Notes: generated from the sequence alone by a model not told the origin. A DNA stretch of 64,000 nucleotides from Pseudomonas izuensis (GCF_009861505.1 NZ_WTFT01000035.1:1-64000); one strand, 5' to 3'. Shown: positions 24,632 through 33,630, counted from the first letter of the stretch. Translations and numbers: made by a program.

Positions 24632-26503
24632 TCAGAAACGCTTGATCTCGGCCTGGCTCTCCAGCTGCTTGCGGTAAGCCGCAAAGTCTTGCTGGCCAAC
24701 ACGCGAAGCGAGGAAGCGACGGTATTGAGCCTTCTCTTCTTCGGTCGGTGCTGCGGCCTCGTTGACACCGTTCAGGCGTACGATCATCAGGTTGCCATCA
24801 GGCAGGGTCACGCTGGTGAAGGTCGGCTTGTCCTTGGCGGCAGGCTTGGGCATGCGGAACAGCGCCTGCAGCACAGCCGGGTCAACCCCTTCCTGAGCGC
24901 GGGTCGCAGCTTCGGTCACTTTCCAGCTCTGCCCGTCGATCGCCTTGTCCAGCGGGGTCTTGCCATCGCGCAGGCTGGTAATCAGCTCATCGGCCTTGGT
25001 CTTGGCAGCAGCACTGGCGTGCTCCTTGGCCAATTGGGCGCGAATCGGACCAGCCACACTTTCCAGCGGCAGCTGCGAAGGCTTGAGGTGTTCCTTGGCG
25101 CGCAAGACGATCACGGTTTCCGGGTCGAGCTCGATGGCCGTGCTGTTGGCACCCTCTTCCAGCACTTCCTGGCTGAACGCCGCAGTGACCACGGCACGGT
25201 TGGCCGCAACGCCCTCCCCGCCTTCACGGCCAAACGGCTTGGACGTATGAACGGTGAGCTTGAGGTCCTGTGCCGGCTGGGCCAGATCAGAGGCTTCGAA
25301 CGTGGAGTCTTCCAGTTGCTTGGTTGCCTCGACGAAACGCTGCTCGACCTGCTGGGCCTTCAATTCGCGGGTCAGCTTGTCTTTCAGGCTGGCGAGTGTC
25401 GGCACTTCAGGCGCTTCCACGCCCAACAGCTTGATCAGGTGGAAACCGAAGTCGGTGCGAACCGGCCCGGAAACCTGATCCTTGGCCAGCGAGTACAAGG
25501 ATTTCTCGAAGGCTGGATCATAGACGCCAGGGCCTGCGTAGCCGAGATCGCCGCCATTGTTGGCCGAACCCGGATCCTGCGAGAACTCCTTGGCCAGGGC
25601 TTCGAACTTATCGCCTTTGGCCAGACGTGCCTGGATCTCTTCGATTTTGGCCTTGGCCTGGGCTTCAGTGGTCTTGTCGTTCACTTCAATCAGAATGTGC
25701 GCAGCCCGGCGTTGCTCGGACAGGTTCGCGATTTCTTTCTGATAGGCCGCCTGCAGGTCTTCGTCCTTGACGCTGACCTGATCAAAGAAGGAAGCCTTCT
25801 TCAACTCCAGGTAATCAATGACCACCTGATCCGGCGTCATGAATTCCTTGGCGTGTTCGTCGTAATAGGCTTTGACCTCATCGTCGGTCAGCTTAACGGC
25901 CGCCGGGTCAACCTTGATGCTCAGGGAAGCGAAATCGCGGGTCTGTTTTTCCAGACGGGCGAAGGCCAGAACCTGTGCATCGGTGACGAAGCCGCTACCC
26001 GCCACACCGGCGCGCAACTGGCCAATCAGCATTTCCTGGGCCAGCATCTGGCGGAATTGCATACGGCTGTAGCCGAGTTGGCGAATGACCTGATCGAAAC
26101 GCTCAGGACTGAATTTGCCATCTACCTGGAATTCAGGTGTTTGCAGGATGACCTGGTCCAAGGCCGCTTCGGAGAAAGCGAATTTCGAACTTTCTGCGCC
26201 TTGCAGCAGCAGTTTGCGGTCGATCAGGCCTTTGAGAGCCGATTCGCGCAGCATTTTTTCGTCGAGCAAGGAAGCATCGAAATCCTTGCCCAGCTGTTGC
26301 ATGAGTTGACGGCGTTGCATATCGACCGCCTGGCTCAGCTCATTCTGGCTGATTTCTTCGCCATTGACCTTCGCCGCCTCATTCTTGTGCGTCGTAGCCT
26401 TGAAAATGGCGTCGAAACCGGTCAAAGCCATCAGTGCAACGATGACCCCGATGATGGTCTTGGCAATCCAGCCTTGTGAATTGTCCCTGATATTCTGCAG
26501 CAT
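24632..26503 (-). CDS. ppiD: Periplasmic chaperone / peptidyl-prolyl isomerase PpiD
   Basis: A 623-residue membrane-anchored folding factor. A single N-terminal transmembrane helix (about 14-35, TIIGVIVALMALTGFDAI) is followed by a SurA-like N-domain (about 40-240). A parvulin domain follows (about 265-360, with AAHILIE and FSQDPGSANNGGDLGY), then a C-terminal chaperone region. It sits at the SecYEG exit and helps newly translocated proteins. The gene lies downstream of hupB, the usual Pseudomonas order lon-hupB-ppiD, and is followed by a clear terminator. Confidence 0.95.
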   Translation of the reverse strand: MLQNIRDNSQGWIAKTIIGVIVALMALTGFDAIFKATTHKNEAAKVNGEEISQNELSQAVDMQRRQLMQQLGKDFDASLLDEKMLRESALKGLIDRKLLLQGAESSKFAFSEAALDQVILQTPEFQVDGKFSPERFDQVIRQLGYSRMQFRQMLAQEMLIGQLRAGVAGSGFVTDAQVLAFARLEKQTRDFASLSIKVDPAAVKLTDDEVKAYYDEHAKEFMTPDQVVIDYLELKKASFFDQVSVKDEDLQAAYQKEIANLSEQRRAAHILIEVNDKTTEAQAKAKIEEIQARLAKGDKFEALAKEFSQDPGSANNGGDLGYAGPGVYDPAFEKSLYSLAKDQVSGPVRTDFGFHLIKLLGVEAPEVPTLASLKDKLTRELKAQQVEQRFVEATKQLEDSTFEASDLAQPAQDLKLTVHTSKPFGREGGEGVAANRAVVTAAFSQEVLEEGANSTAIELDPETVIVLRAKEHLKPSQLPLESVAGPIRAQLAKEHASAAAKTKADELITSLRDGKTPLDKAIDGQSWKVTEAATRAQEGVDPAVLQALFRMPKPAAKDKPTFTSVTLPDGNLMIVRLNGVNEAAAPTEEEKAQYRRFLASRVGQQDFAAYRKQLESQAEIKRF

Positions 26504-26573
26504 GCGTCCCCCATAAACGGTTGAACTTCAAAATTAGGCAACCGTGGAGCGTGGGTAGAATCCGGATAGAAGA

Positions 26574-26597
26574 AAGGCGCATCCGAGGATGCGCCTT
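26574..26597 (-). terminator. Hairpin after the hupB / tRNA-like unit
   Basis: An 11-bp perfect stem AAGGCGCATCC / GGATGCGCCTT with a 2-base loop. It lies just downstream (minus strand) of the tRNA-like sequence. The flanking T tract is weak, so termination may be partial. Confidence 0.55.
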
Positions 26598-26605
26598 CTC
26601 GTAAC

Positions 26606-26683
26606 TGGCGGAGCGGACCGATGACTCGAACTTGCGAGCCTCGGTGTCTCGGACCGGCGACTTGCCGACTGGACTACCGCTCC
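26606..26683 (-). pseudogene. Degenerate tRNA-Asp-like gene
   Basis: On the minus strand the sequence begins GGAGCGGTAGTCCAGTCGG and ends TCCGCTCCGCCA. The 7-bp acceptor stem and encoded CCA of a tRNA-Asp are intact. Inside, it has drifted. The anticodon loop reads CCGAGAC (anticodon position GAG instead of GUC, and C instead of U at position 33), the anticodon stem has a terminal mismatch, and the T stem is disrupted with an extra base. A GAG (Leu) identity would not fit, because tRNA-Leu needs a long variable arm. It is probably a decayed tRNA-Asp, possibly still transcribed with hupB as a tRNA-like 3' end. Confidence 0.7.
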
Positions 26684-26736
26684 GCTGCCAGGTCAGGCAT
26701 GACCCCGACCCGGATAGGCAAAAACCTGAATCGAAC

Positions 26737-27009
26737 TTAGTTGACAGCTTCTTTCAGTGCTTTACCGGCTTTGAAACCTGGTTTTTTGGCTGCCGCGATT
26801 TCCAGTGTCTTACCAGTCTGTGGGTTACGACCAATGCGAGCTGGACGATCAGTTACGGAGAAGGTACCGAAACCAACCAGAACAACGGAGTCGCCAGCCT
26901 TGAGAGCGCCAGTGACGGATTCGATTACAGCGTCCAGCGCACGGCCAGCAGCAGCTTTCGGGATATCAGCGGATGCAGCGATAGCATCAATCAGTTCCGA
27001 CTTGTTCAC
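26737..27009 (-). CDS. hupB: DNA-binding protein HU-beta
   Basis: A 90-residue nucleoid protein. The histone-like fold is complete: helices at 1-40 (NKSELIDAIAASADI), the GFGTF turn and the DNA-embracing arm with RPARIGRNPQTG, ending KALKEAVN. HU binds and bends DNA as a dimer. The start codon is GTG, with GGGGA 6 bases upstream; no better ATG exists. It has its own strong promoter (27105-27133) downstream of lon. The tRNA-like sequence and a hairpin follow. Confidence 0.97.
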   Translation of the reverse strand: MNKSELIDAIAASADIPKAAAGRALDAVIESVTGALKAGDSVVLVGFGTFSVTDRPARIGRNPQTGKTLEIAAAKKPGFKAGKALKEAVN

Positions 27010-27104
27010 TCTAAGTCCCCTTATATCTATTTGAGTATGATTCTAAGTTTTTTGGTGAAAGCAAAAACGAGTGCTGAATGGCCTACAGACACTTAAGAGC
27101 CGCT

Positions 27105-27133
27105 TTATAACAAGGGCTCTAAAAAACTGTCAA
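27105..27133 (-). promoter_or_regulatory. Sigma-70 promoter of hupB
   Basis: On the minus strand TTGACA (27128-27133) is followed after 17 bases by TTATAA (27105-27110), or after 18 by TATAAA. Transcription would begin about 90 bases before the hupB start codon. An inverted repeat AGAGCC/GGCTCT (27096-27120) brackets the -10 box and could serve as an operator or as part of the lon 3' end. Confidence 0.75.
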
Positions 27134-27157
27134 GGAAGCCCCCCAGGCAAATACGTA

Positions 27158-29554
27158 CTAATGCGTGCTAATTCTTTCCTTAGAATCGGACTCGCGCTTT
27201 TCATCCTTCGCGACAATCTCCGGAGCCACATCCGGCAAGGGCTCCGGCGCGTATTGCAGCGCAATTTGCAGGACCTCGTCAATCCATTTAACCGGTTTAA
27301 TCTGGAGATCTTGCTTGATATTGTCAGGAATTTCCTTCAGATCGCGAACATTCTCTTCAGGAATGATCACAGTCTTGATTCCACCGCGGTGAGCGGCGAG
27401 CAGTTTTTCTTTCAAACCGCCGATCGCCAGTACCTGGCCACGCAATGTGATTTCACCGGTCATGGCTACATCCGCACGCACCGGAATGCCGGTCAATGCC
27501 GATACCAGCGCCGTGCACATGCCCACACCGGCGCTAGGCCCGTCTTTCGGCGTCGCCCCTTCCGGCATGTGGATATGGGTGTCGCGCTTCTCGTGGAAGT
27601 CCAGGGGAATCCCCAGGCTTTTCGCGCGGCTGCGCACCACGGTCAAGGCTGCGGTGATCGACTCGACCATCACGTCGCCCAGGGAACCGGTCTTGATCAA
27701 CTGGCCTTTGCCCGGTACGACAGCGGCTTCGATGGTCAGCAATTCGCCGCCCACCTGGGTCCACGCCAACCCGGTAACCTGCCCGATCTGGTCCTGCTGT
27801 TCAGCCAGGCCATAACGGAATTTACGCACACCCAGGAAATGTTCCAGATCGTCTGCGGTGACCTTCACCGAGAAGCGTTTTTCCAGGGCATGTTCTTTGA
27901 CCGCCTTGCGGCAAACCTTGGCAATCTGGCGCTCCAGGCCACGGACACCGGCTTCGCGGGTGTAGTAACGGATGATGTCGCGGATCGCTTCCTCATCGAA
28001 TTCCAGTTCGCCTTTTTTCAAGCCATTGGCCTGAATCTGCTTGGGCGAAAGGTATTTGACGGCGATGTTGATCTTCTCGTCCTCGGTGTAGCCCGGCAGA
28101 CGAATCACCTCCATCCGGTCCAGCAACGCCGGTGGAATGTTCATGGAGTTCGAGGTGCACAGGAACATCACATCGGACAGGTCGTAGTCGACTTCCAGAT
28201 AGTGGTCGTTGAAGTTGTGGTTCTGCTCGGGATCGAGCACTTCCAGCAACGCCGACGCCGGATCGCCACGCATGTCGCTGCCCATTTTGTCGATTTCATC
28301 GAGCAGGAACAGCGGGTTACGGACGCCCACCTTTGTCATCTTTTGAATCAATCTTCCTGGCATCGAACCGATGTAAGTGCGGCGATGACCACGAATTTCC
28401 GCCTCATCACGCACACCACCGAGGGCCATGCGCACGAACTTGCGGTTGGTGGCGTGCGCGATCGACTCCGCCAGAGAGGTTTTACCCACCCCCGGAGGAC
28501 CGACGAGGCACAACACCGGACCACGAATTTTCTTCACGCGCTTTTGCACGGCGAGGTATTCGAGAATCCGCTCTTTGACTTCTTCCAGACCATAATGGTC
28601 GGCATCGAGTATGTCTTCTGCGCGCGCCAGGTCCAGGCGCACCTTGCTCTGGGCCTTCCACGGCACCTGAACCAGCCAGTCGATGTACGAACGCACCACG
28701 GTCGCTTCCGCGGACATTGGCGACATCTGTTTGAGCTTGTTCAGTTCGGCCTGAGCCTTGGCAAGCGCGTCTTTTGGCAGGCCGGCGGCATCGATACGCT
28801 TTTTCAGCTCTTCGACTTCGTTGTGACCTTCGTCGCTGTCGCCGAGCTCTTTCTGAATGGCCTTCATCTGCTCGTTCAGGTAGTACTCGCGCTGACTGCG
28901 CTCCATTTGCTTTTTGACGCGACCGCGAATGCGTTTTTCGACTTGCAGCAGATCGATCTCGGCGTCCAGCAACGCCAGGACATGTTCAACCCGTGCCGAT
29001 AGATCGATGATTTCGAGGATTTCCTGCTTCTGCTCGATTTTCAGGGCCATGTGCGCGGCCATGGTATCGACCAGGCGCCCAGGCTCGTCGATGCTGTTGA
29101 GCGACGACAGGACTTCAGCGGGGACTTTCTTGCCCAGCTGCACATATTGTTCGAACTGCGACAGCAGGCTGCGAACAAACACTTCCGACTCACGCTCTGG
29201 TGCGTCGGATTCGTCGATCAACGAGACTTCGGCACGGCAGTGGCCATCCACTTCGCTGAAACGCTCGACGGCGCCCCGCTGCTCGCCCTCGACCAGGACC
29301 TTGACGGTGCCGTCAGGCAGCTTCAGCAGCTGTAGAACGGTAGCTATCGTACCTACGCGATAAAGTGCGTCTTCACCGGGATCGTCGTCAGCAGGGTTTC
29401 TCTGAGCCAGCAGAAGGATCTGCTTGTCGCCCGTCATCGCTGCCTCGAGGGCTTCGATGGATTTCTCGCGCCCCACGAACAGCGGGATAACCATGTGCGG
29501 ATAAACCACGACATCACGCAATGGCAGGAGAGGCAATTCGATGGTTGTCTTCAT
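27158..29554 (-). CDS. lon: ATP-dependent protease Lon
   Basis: A 798-residue AAA+ serine protease of the cytoplasm. The N-terminal substrate-binding LON domain (about 5-200, LPLLPLRDVVVYPHMVIPL) precedes a coiled-coil. The ATPase follows with Walker A GPPGVGKTS (about 352-360) and Walker B LFLLDEIDKM. The protease domain has the catalytic Ser674 in KDGPSAGVGM and its partner Lys in the GGIKTVIIPEEN region. It degrades misfolded and regulatory proteins. The ribosome site GAGGCGAAATC precedes ATG. A heat-shock-type promoter is visible upstream (29613-29641). Length and order are normal for the family. Confidence 0.98.
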   Translation of the reverse strand: MKTTIELPLLPLRDVVVYPHMVIPLFVGREKSIEALEAAMTGDKQILLLAQRNPADDDPGEDALYRVGTIATVLQLLKLPDGTVKVLVEGEQRGAVERFSEVDGHCRAEVSLIDESDAPERESEVFVRSLLSQFEQYVQLGKKVPAEVLSSLNSIDEPGRLVDTMAAHMALKIEQKQEILEIIDLSARVEHVLALLDAEIDLLQVEKRIRGRVKKQMERSQREYYLNEQMKAIQKELGDSDEGHNEVEELKKRIDAAGLPKDALAKAQAELNKLKQMSPMSAEATVVRSYIDWLVQVPWKAQSKVRLDLARAEDILDADHYGLEEVKERILEYLAVQKRVKKIRGPVLCLVGPPGVGKTSLAESIAHATNRKFVRMALGGVRDEAEIRGHRRTYIGSMPGRLIQKMTKVGVRNPLFLLDEIDKMGSDMRGDPASALLEVLDPEQNHNFNDHYLEVDYDLSDVMFLCTSNSMNIPPALLDRMEVIRLPGYTEDEKINIAVKYLSPKQIQANGLKKGELEFDEEAIRDIIRYYTREAGVRGLERQIAKVCRKAVKEHALEKRFSVKVTADDLEHFLGVRKFRYGLAEQQDQIGQVTGLAWTQVGGELLTIEAAVVPGKGQLIKTGSLGDVMVESITAALTVVRSRAKSLGIPLDFHEKRDTHIHMPEGATPKDGPSAGVGMCTALVSALTGIPVRADVAMTGEITLRGQVLAIGGLKEKLLAAHRGGIKTVIIPEENVRDLKEIPDNIKQDLQIKPVKWIDEVLQIALQYAPEPLPDVAPEIVAKDEKRESDSKERISTH

Positions 29555-29612
29555 GATTTCGCCTCTACGGCGGCCTTAAGGCCGGAAACAGATGAAAGTA
29601 AGCTTGAAACCA

Positions 29613-29641
29613 AGATGGGGGCAGCCTTCAAAAAAAACAAG
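29613..29641 (-). promoter_or_regulatory. Heat-shock (sigma-32) promoter of lon
   Basis: The minus strand shows CCCCATCT (29613-29620), an exact match to the sigma-32 -10 element CCCCATnT. Fourteen bases upstream is CTTGTTT (29635-29641), a partial match to CTTGAAA. It is placed about 60 bases before the lon start codon, as expected for a heat-inducible protease. Confidence 0.7.
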
Positions 29642-29673
29642 CACAAAGACTGTGTAAAAACCCGCAAAAAGCA

Positions 29674-29693
29674 AAGGGGCCCGAAGGCCCCTT
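29674..29693 (-). terminator. Terminator of clpX
   Basis: An 8-bp perfect stem AAGGGGCC / GGCCCCTT with a CGAA tetraloop, followed on the minus strand by short T-rich sequence (plus A-rich 29656-29675). It lies 24 bases past the clpX stop codon and upstream of the lon promoter. Confidence 0.8.
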
Positions 29694-29716
29694 CTTTAGT
29701 ACTGGCTGCGTGACGC

Positions 29717-31000
29717 TTAGGCGTCTGGCGCGGCCTTGGCAGCAGGCTCATTGTTCTCATAGATAAACAATGGCTTGGACTTGCCTTCTATAACGCTTTC
29801 GTCGATCACTACTTTACTCACCTCGGACTGCGAGGGAATTTCGTACATAGTGTCGAGCAACACACCTTCGAGAATCGAACGCAATCCGCGAGCACCGGTT
29901 TTGCGTTCCAGCGCGCGCTTGGCGACTGACTTCAGCGCGTCGGCCCGGAATTCCAGGTCCACGCCTTCCATCTCGAACAACTTGGCATACTGCTTGGTCA
30001 GCGCATTTTTCGGCTCGGTGAGAATCTGCATCAAAGCAGCCTCATCCAGCTCGTCCAGCGTTGCAAGGACTGGCAGGCGACCGACGAACTCCGGGATCAA
30101 ACCGAACTTGACCAGATCATCAGGCTCGACTTCACGCAGGGATTCACCGACTTTCTTGCCTTCTTCCTTGCTGCGAACTTCCGCGTTGAAACCAATGCCA
30201 CCTTTGGTGGAACGGTTCTGAATGACTTTCTCCAGACCGGAAAATGCACCACCGCAGATGAACAGGATGTTACGGGTGTCGACCTGCAGGAATTCCTGCT
30301 GCGGATGCTTGCGACCACCTTGAGGCGGAACGGAAGCGACCGTGCCTTCGATCAACTTGAGCAGGGCCTGCTGTACGCCTTCACCGGAAACGTCCCGGGT
30401 GATCGACGGGTTGTCAGACTTGCGCGAGATCTTGTCGATCTCATCGATGTAGACAATGCCCATCTGGGCCTTTTCCACGTCGTAATCGCACTTCTGCAGC
30501 AGCTTCTGAATGATGTTCTCGACATCTTCACCCACGTAACCCGCCTCAGTGAGGGTGGTTGCGTCGGCGATGGTGAACGGAACGTTCAGCAAGCGGGCCA
30601 GTGTTTCGGCAAGCAGGGTTTTACCCGAGCCTGTCGGGCCGATCAGCAAGATGTTGCTCTTGCCGAGTTCGACGTCGTCATTCTTTTTGTCACGCTGGTT
30701 CAGGCGCTTGTAGTGGTTGTACACCGCTACGGCCAGAACCTTTTTCGCGCGCTCCTGACCAATCACGTACTGATCAAGGATGCCGCTGATTTCTTTAGGC
30801 GAAGGCAATTTATGCGCGCTGCTTTCGGCCTGAGCTTCCTGCACCTCCTCGCGGATGATGTCATTGCACAGGTCAACGCACTCGTCGCAGATAAAGACCG
30901 AGGGGCCGGCAATCAATTTGCGCACTTCATGCTGGCTTTTGCCACAGAAGGAGCAATAGAGCAGCTTGCCGTTGTCCTCGCCGTTGCGGGTGTCAGTCAT
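29717..31000 (-). CDS. clpX: ATP-dependent Clp protease ATP-binding subunit ClpX
   Basis: A 427-residue AAA+ unfoldase that feeds substrates to ClpP. The N-terminal zinc domain shows CSFCGK and CDECVDLC. The ATPase has Walker A GPTGSGKT and Walker B VYIDEIDKI, followed by the AAA+ sensor segments. The frame is open 11 codons upstream, but MTDTRNGEDNGKL at 31000 is the conserved N-terminus. It follows clpP by 112 bases with an intervening hairpin, the standard tig-clpP-clpX-lon order. Confidence 0.97.
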   Translation of the reverse strand: MTDTRNGEDNGKLLYCSFCGKSQHEVRKLIAGPSVFICDECVDLCNDIIREEVQEAQAESSAHKLPSPKEISGILDQYVIGQERAKKVLAVAVYNHYKRLNQRDKKNDDVELGKSNILLIGPTGSGKTLLAETLARLLNVPFTIADATTLTEAGYVGEDVENIIQKLLQKCDYDVEKAQMGIVYIDEIDKISRKSDNPSITRDVSGEGVQQALLKLIEGTVASVPPQGGRKHPQQEFLQVDTRNILFICGGAFSGLEKVIQNRSTKGGIGFNAEVRSKEEGKKVGESLREVEPDDLVKFGLIPEFVGRLPVLATLDELDEAALMQILTEPKNALTKQYAKLFEMEGVDLEFRADALKSVAKRALERKTGARGLRSILEGVLLDTMYEIPSQSEVSKVVIDESVIEGKSKPLFIYENNEPAAKAAPDA

Positions 31001-31048
31001 TCGTTCGATCCAAATCCGATAGGCTTGCAACACAAGATGAAGGCTATT

Positions 31049-31068
31049 GCGGGCTTTTTCAAGCCCGC
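31049..31068 (-). terminator. Hairpin between clpP and clpX
   Basis: GCGGGCTT / AAGCCCGC form an 8-bp perfect stem with a TTTC loop in the 112-base clpP-clpX gap. It lacks a clear T run downstream, so partial attenuation or RNA processing is more likely than full termination. Confidence 0.5.
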
Positions 31069-31112
31069 CGGTGATCAGACCAGCCGACCAAGCCTATTTT
31101 GAGCTGCTTATT

Positions 31113-31748
31113 TTAAGCGGGGCGCTGGGTGATGACTTCATCGATCAACCCATACTCACGCGCGGCTTCTGCACTCATGAAGTTATCGCGGTTGGTATCG
31201 CGCTCGATTTCTTCAAGCGTACGCCCGCTGTGCTTGGCCATCAGCGTGTTGAGACGCTCACGGATGAAGAGGATTTCCTTGGCATGGATTTCGATATCCG
31301 ACGCCTGGCCCTGGAAACCGCCCAGTGGCTGGTGAATCATCACACGCGAGTTCGGCAAGCAGTAACGCTTGCCAGGGGCACCGGCCGTCAGCAGGAACGC
31401 GCCCATGCTGCACGCCTGACCGATACAGGTGGTCGACACGTTTGGCTTGATGAACTGCATGGTGTCGTAGATCGACATGCCAGCCGTCACCGAACCGCCC
31501 GGGGAGTTGATATAGAGATGGATGTCCTTGTCCGGGTTTTCCGCTTCAAGGAACAGCAGTTGCGCACAAATCAGGTTGGCCATGTAGTCCTCTACCGGCC
31601 CCACCAGAAAGATCACTCGCTCCTTGAGAAGGCGCGAGTAAATGTCGTAGGCGCGCTCGCCACGAGCGGACTGCTCGACAACCATCGGGACCAGGCCGCC
31701 TGCGGCCTGGATATCAGAGTTCTGCTGAATATACGAATTACGGAACAT
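31113..31748 (-). CDS. clpP: ATP-dependent Clp protease proteolytic subunit ClpP
   Basis: A 211-residue serine peptidase that forms the double-heptamer chamber. The catalytic Ser114 lies in GQACSMGAF and His139 in MIHQPLGG; the acidic partner lies in the DTNRDNFMS region. The short N-terminal propeptide before VPMVVEQ is as in enterobacterial ClpP and is normally removed by self-processing. It partners with ClpX encoded downstream. It lies downstream of tig with a hairpin between them. Confidence 0.98.
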   Translation of the reverse strand: MFRNSYIQQNSDIQAAGGLVPMVVEQSARGERAYDIYSRLLKERVIFLVGPVEDYMANLICAQLLFLEAENPDKDIHLYINSPGGSVTAGMSIYDTMQFIKPNVSTTCIGQACSMGAFLLTAGAPGKRYCLPNSRVMIHQPLGGFQGQASDIEIHAKEILFIRERLNTLMAKHSGRTLEEIERDTNRDNFMSAEAAREYGLIDEVITQRPA

Positions 31749-31787
31749 GCTCTGCAGTCACTCCCAAATAGTTATGTCTTGAATACG

Positions 31788-31815
31788 CATAAGCCAGCTC
31801 GAAGGCTGGCTTATG
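31788..31815 (-). terminator. Hairpin between tig and clpP
   Basis: An 11-bp perfect stem, CATAAGCCAGC / GCTGGCTTATG, with a six-base loop, begins 26 bases beyond the tig stop codon. It has no T run. It may attenuate read-through into clpP or protect the tig mRNA. Confidence 0.55.
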
Positions 31816-31841
31816 GTGTGTACTTCTAACGCAAAAACAAT

Positions 31842-33152
31842 TTAGTCGGCTTTTGGAGCTTCTACCGGCTTGACTGCTTCTTCGTAAGAGACCGATTTGT
31901 CGGTCACGCTAGCTTTCTGCAGAACAGTATCCACAACTTGCTCTTCCAGCACAACCGAACGGACTTCGTTCAGTTGCTGGTCGTTCTTGTAGTACCAGGA
32001 CACGACCTGCTCAGGCTCTTGGTAAGCCGAAGCCATTTCCTGAATCATTTCGCGAACGCGGGCTTCGTCAGGCTTGAGGTCGAATTGCTTGACCACTTCA
32101 GCCACGATCAGACCCAGGACAACGCGGCGCTTGGCTTGCTCTTCGAACAGTTCGGCTGGCAGTTGATCAGGCTTGATGTTGCCACCGAACTGCTGAACAG
32201 CCTGCACGCGCAGACGGTCAACTTCGTTGGACAGCAGAGCCTTCGGCACTTCGATCGGGTTGGTGGCCAGCAGACCGTCCATTACCTGATTCTTGACCTT
32301 GGATTTGATCGCCTGGCGCAGCTCGCGCTCCATGTTCTTGCGAACTTCGGTGCGGAAGCCTTCCAGACCGGTTTCCTTGATACCGAATTGAGCGAAGAAC
32401 TCTTCGGTCAGCTCTGGCAGTTTTGGCTCGGAAACGGTGTTTACAGTGACAGTGAACTCAGCGGTTTTGCCAGCCAGGTCCAGGTTCTGATAGTCCTCAG
32501 GGAAGGTCAGGTTCAGAACGCGCTCTTCGCCGGCTTTAGCGCCAACCAGACCGTCTTCGAAGCCAGGGATCATGCGGCCGGAACCCAGAACCAGCTGAGT
32601 ACCCTTGGCGGAACCGCCAGCGAACACTTCACCGTCGACCTTGCCGACGAAATCGATGTTCAGTTGGTCTTCGTTTTGAGCAGCACGATCGGCCACTTCG
32701 AAACGGGTGTTCTGCTTGCGCAGGATGTCCAGCATCTTGTCCAGATCGGCATCAGCCACGTCAGCGCTCAGGCGCTCGACAGTGATACCTTCGAAACCGG
32801 CAACGGTGAACTCAGGGAATACTTCGAAAACAGCGACGTATTCCAGGTCCTTGCCAGCTTCCAAGGACTTAGGCTCGATCGAAGGCGAACCAGCCGGGTT
32901 CAGCTTCTGCTCAACCACAGCTTCGTAGAAGGAAGACTGGATCACGTCGCCTACCGCTTCCTGGCGAGCTTCAGCGCCGAAACGACGCTTGATTTCGCTC
33001 ATTGGCACTTTGCCTGGACGGAAGCCTGCGATCTTGGCCTTTTGGGCAGTCTGCTGCAGACGCTTGTTGACCTGAGTCTCGATGCGCTCAGCCGGCACGG
33101 TGATGCTCATGCGGCGCTCAAGAGCAGAAGTATTTTCAACAGAAACTTGCAT
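31842..33152 (-). CDS. tig: Trigger factor
   Basis: A 436-residue ribosome-associated chaperone and peptidyl-prolyl isomerase. It has the N-terminal ribosome-binding domain with the GFRPGKVP loop near residue 45. A central FKBP-type isomerase domain (about 150-245, GEERVLNLTFPEDY) and the C-terminal chaperone arms follow. The frame continues 21 codons upstream, but MQVSVENTSALER at 33152 is the conserved start. It is first in the tig-clpP-clpX stretch. Confidence 0.97.
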   Translation of the reverse strand: MQVSVENTSALERRMSITVPAERIETQVNKRLQQTAQKAKIAGFRPGKVPMSEIKRRFGAEARQEAVGDVIQSSFYEAVVEQKLNPAGSPSIEPKSLEAGKDLEYVAVFEVFPEFTVAGFEGITVERLSADVADADLDKMLDILRKQNTRFEVADRAAQNEDQLNIDFVGKVDGEVFAGGSAKGTQLVLGSGRMIPGFEDGLVGAKAGEERVLNLTFPEDYQNLDLAGKTAEFTVTVNTVSEPKLPELTEEFFAQFGIKETGLEGFRTEVRKNMERELRQAIKSKVKNQVMDGLLATNPIEVPKALLSNEVDRLRVQAVQQFGGNIKPDQLPAELFEEQAKRRVVLGLIVAEVVKQFDLKPDEARVREMIQEMASAYQEPEQVVSWYYKNDQQLNEVRSVVLEEQVVDTVLQKASVTDKSVSYEEAVKPVEAPKAD

Positions 33153-33511
33153 GGATATTCCTCGTTGCACAGACGTTGGCCGGCCGTTTCCGACCCCAGA
33201 ATCAAGGGCATGCATTCTAGTGGGTCAAACTCAAGAAGTCACCCTACTGAAAACGGGTAAAAACGCAGCAGGCAATTTATAGGTGCGAATGCACGGATGC
33301 ACCTCGCCCCGGTGGCAAATACAGCCAATCACGCCAAGGCTCTGCGCCAACCCTTCTATATATAGAAGAGGTTGCCAATCATCTCCCTGACAACCGATCT
33401 TGCGAGCAAGGCCGGTGGGCAGCGCAGCATCATCGAGAAACATAAATACGACGAAACGCCCTGCCCCTGCAGCCCGGTACCGCAGCCGCCGAATACTCAA
33501 ACCACTGAAAC
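33153..33511. other. Spacer between tig and the tRNA block
   Basis: About 360 bases with no supported gene. Its part nearest tig must hold the tig promoter; a TAGAAT-like -10 is visible near 33217 on the minus strand but the -35 is weak. Nothing else recognisable was seen. Confidence 0.45.
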
Positions 33512-33546
33512 AAAAAAGGCGCCAGACTATTAAATCTGGCGCCTTT
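33512..33546 (-). terminator. Terminator of the tRNA transcript
   Basis: A 12-bp perfect stem AAAGGCGCCAGA / TCTGGCGCCTTT with an 8-base loop, followed on the minus strand by six T. It follows the last tRNA-His. A near-identical copy lies at 33810-33840. Confidence 0.9.
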
Positions 33547-33553
33547 CGAAATA

Positions 33554-33630
33554 TGGGGTGGACGATGGGGATCGAACCCACGACAACGGGAGTCACAATC
33601 CCGTGCTCTACCAACTGAGCTACGCCCACC
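33554..33630 (-). tRNA. tRNA-His (GUG), promoter-distal copy
   Basis: A cloverleaf on the minus strand begins GGTGGGCGTAGCTCAG and ends in an encoded CCA. The anticodon stem-loop GGGATTGTGACTCCC gives GUG. The extra 5' G (G-1) typical of tRNA-His is present. It is identical in sequence to the copy at 33849-33925. Confidence 0.97.

Noticed and set aside
26606..26683. The tRNA-like sequence as a functional tRNA-Leu(GAG)
   Set aside because: There is no long variable arm, position 33 is C, and the T arm is disrupted; leucine identity would not be supported.
24605..33260. Long plus-strand frames opposite ppiD, lon, clpX, clpP and tig
   Set aside because: Shadows of strongly conserved housekeeping genes, with no start signals or recognisable products.
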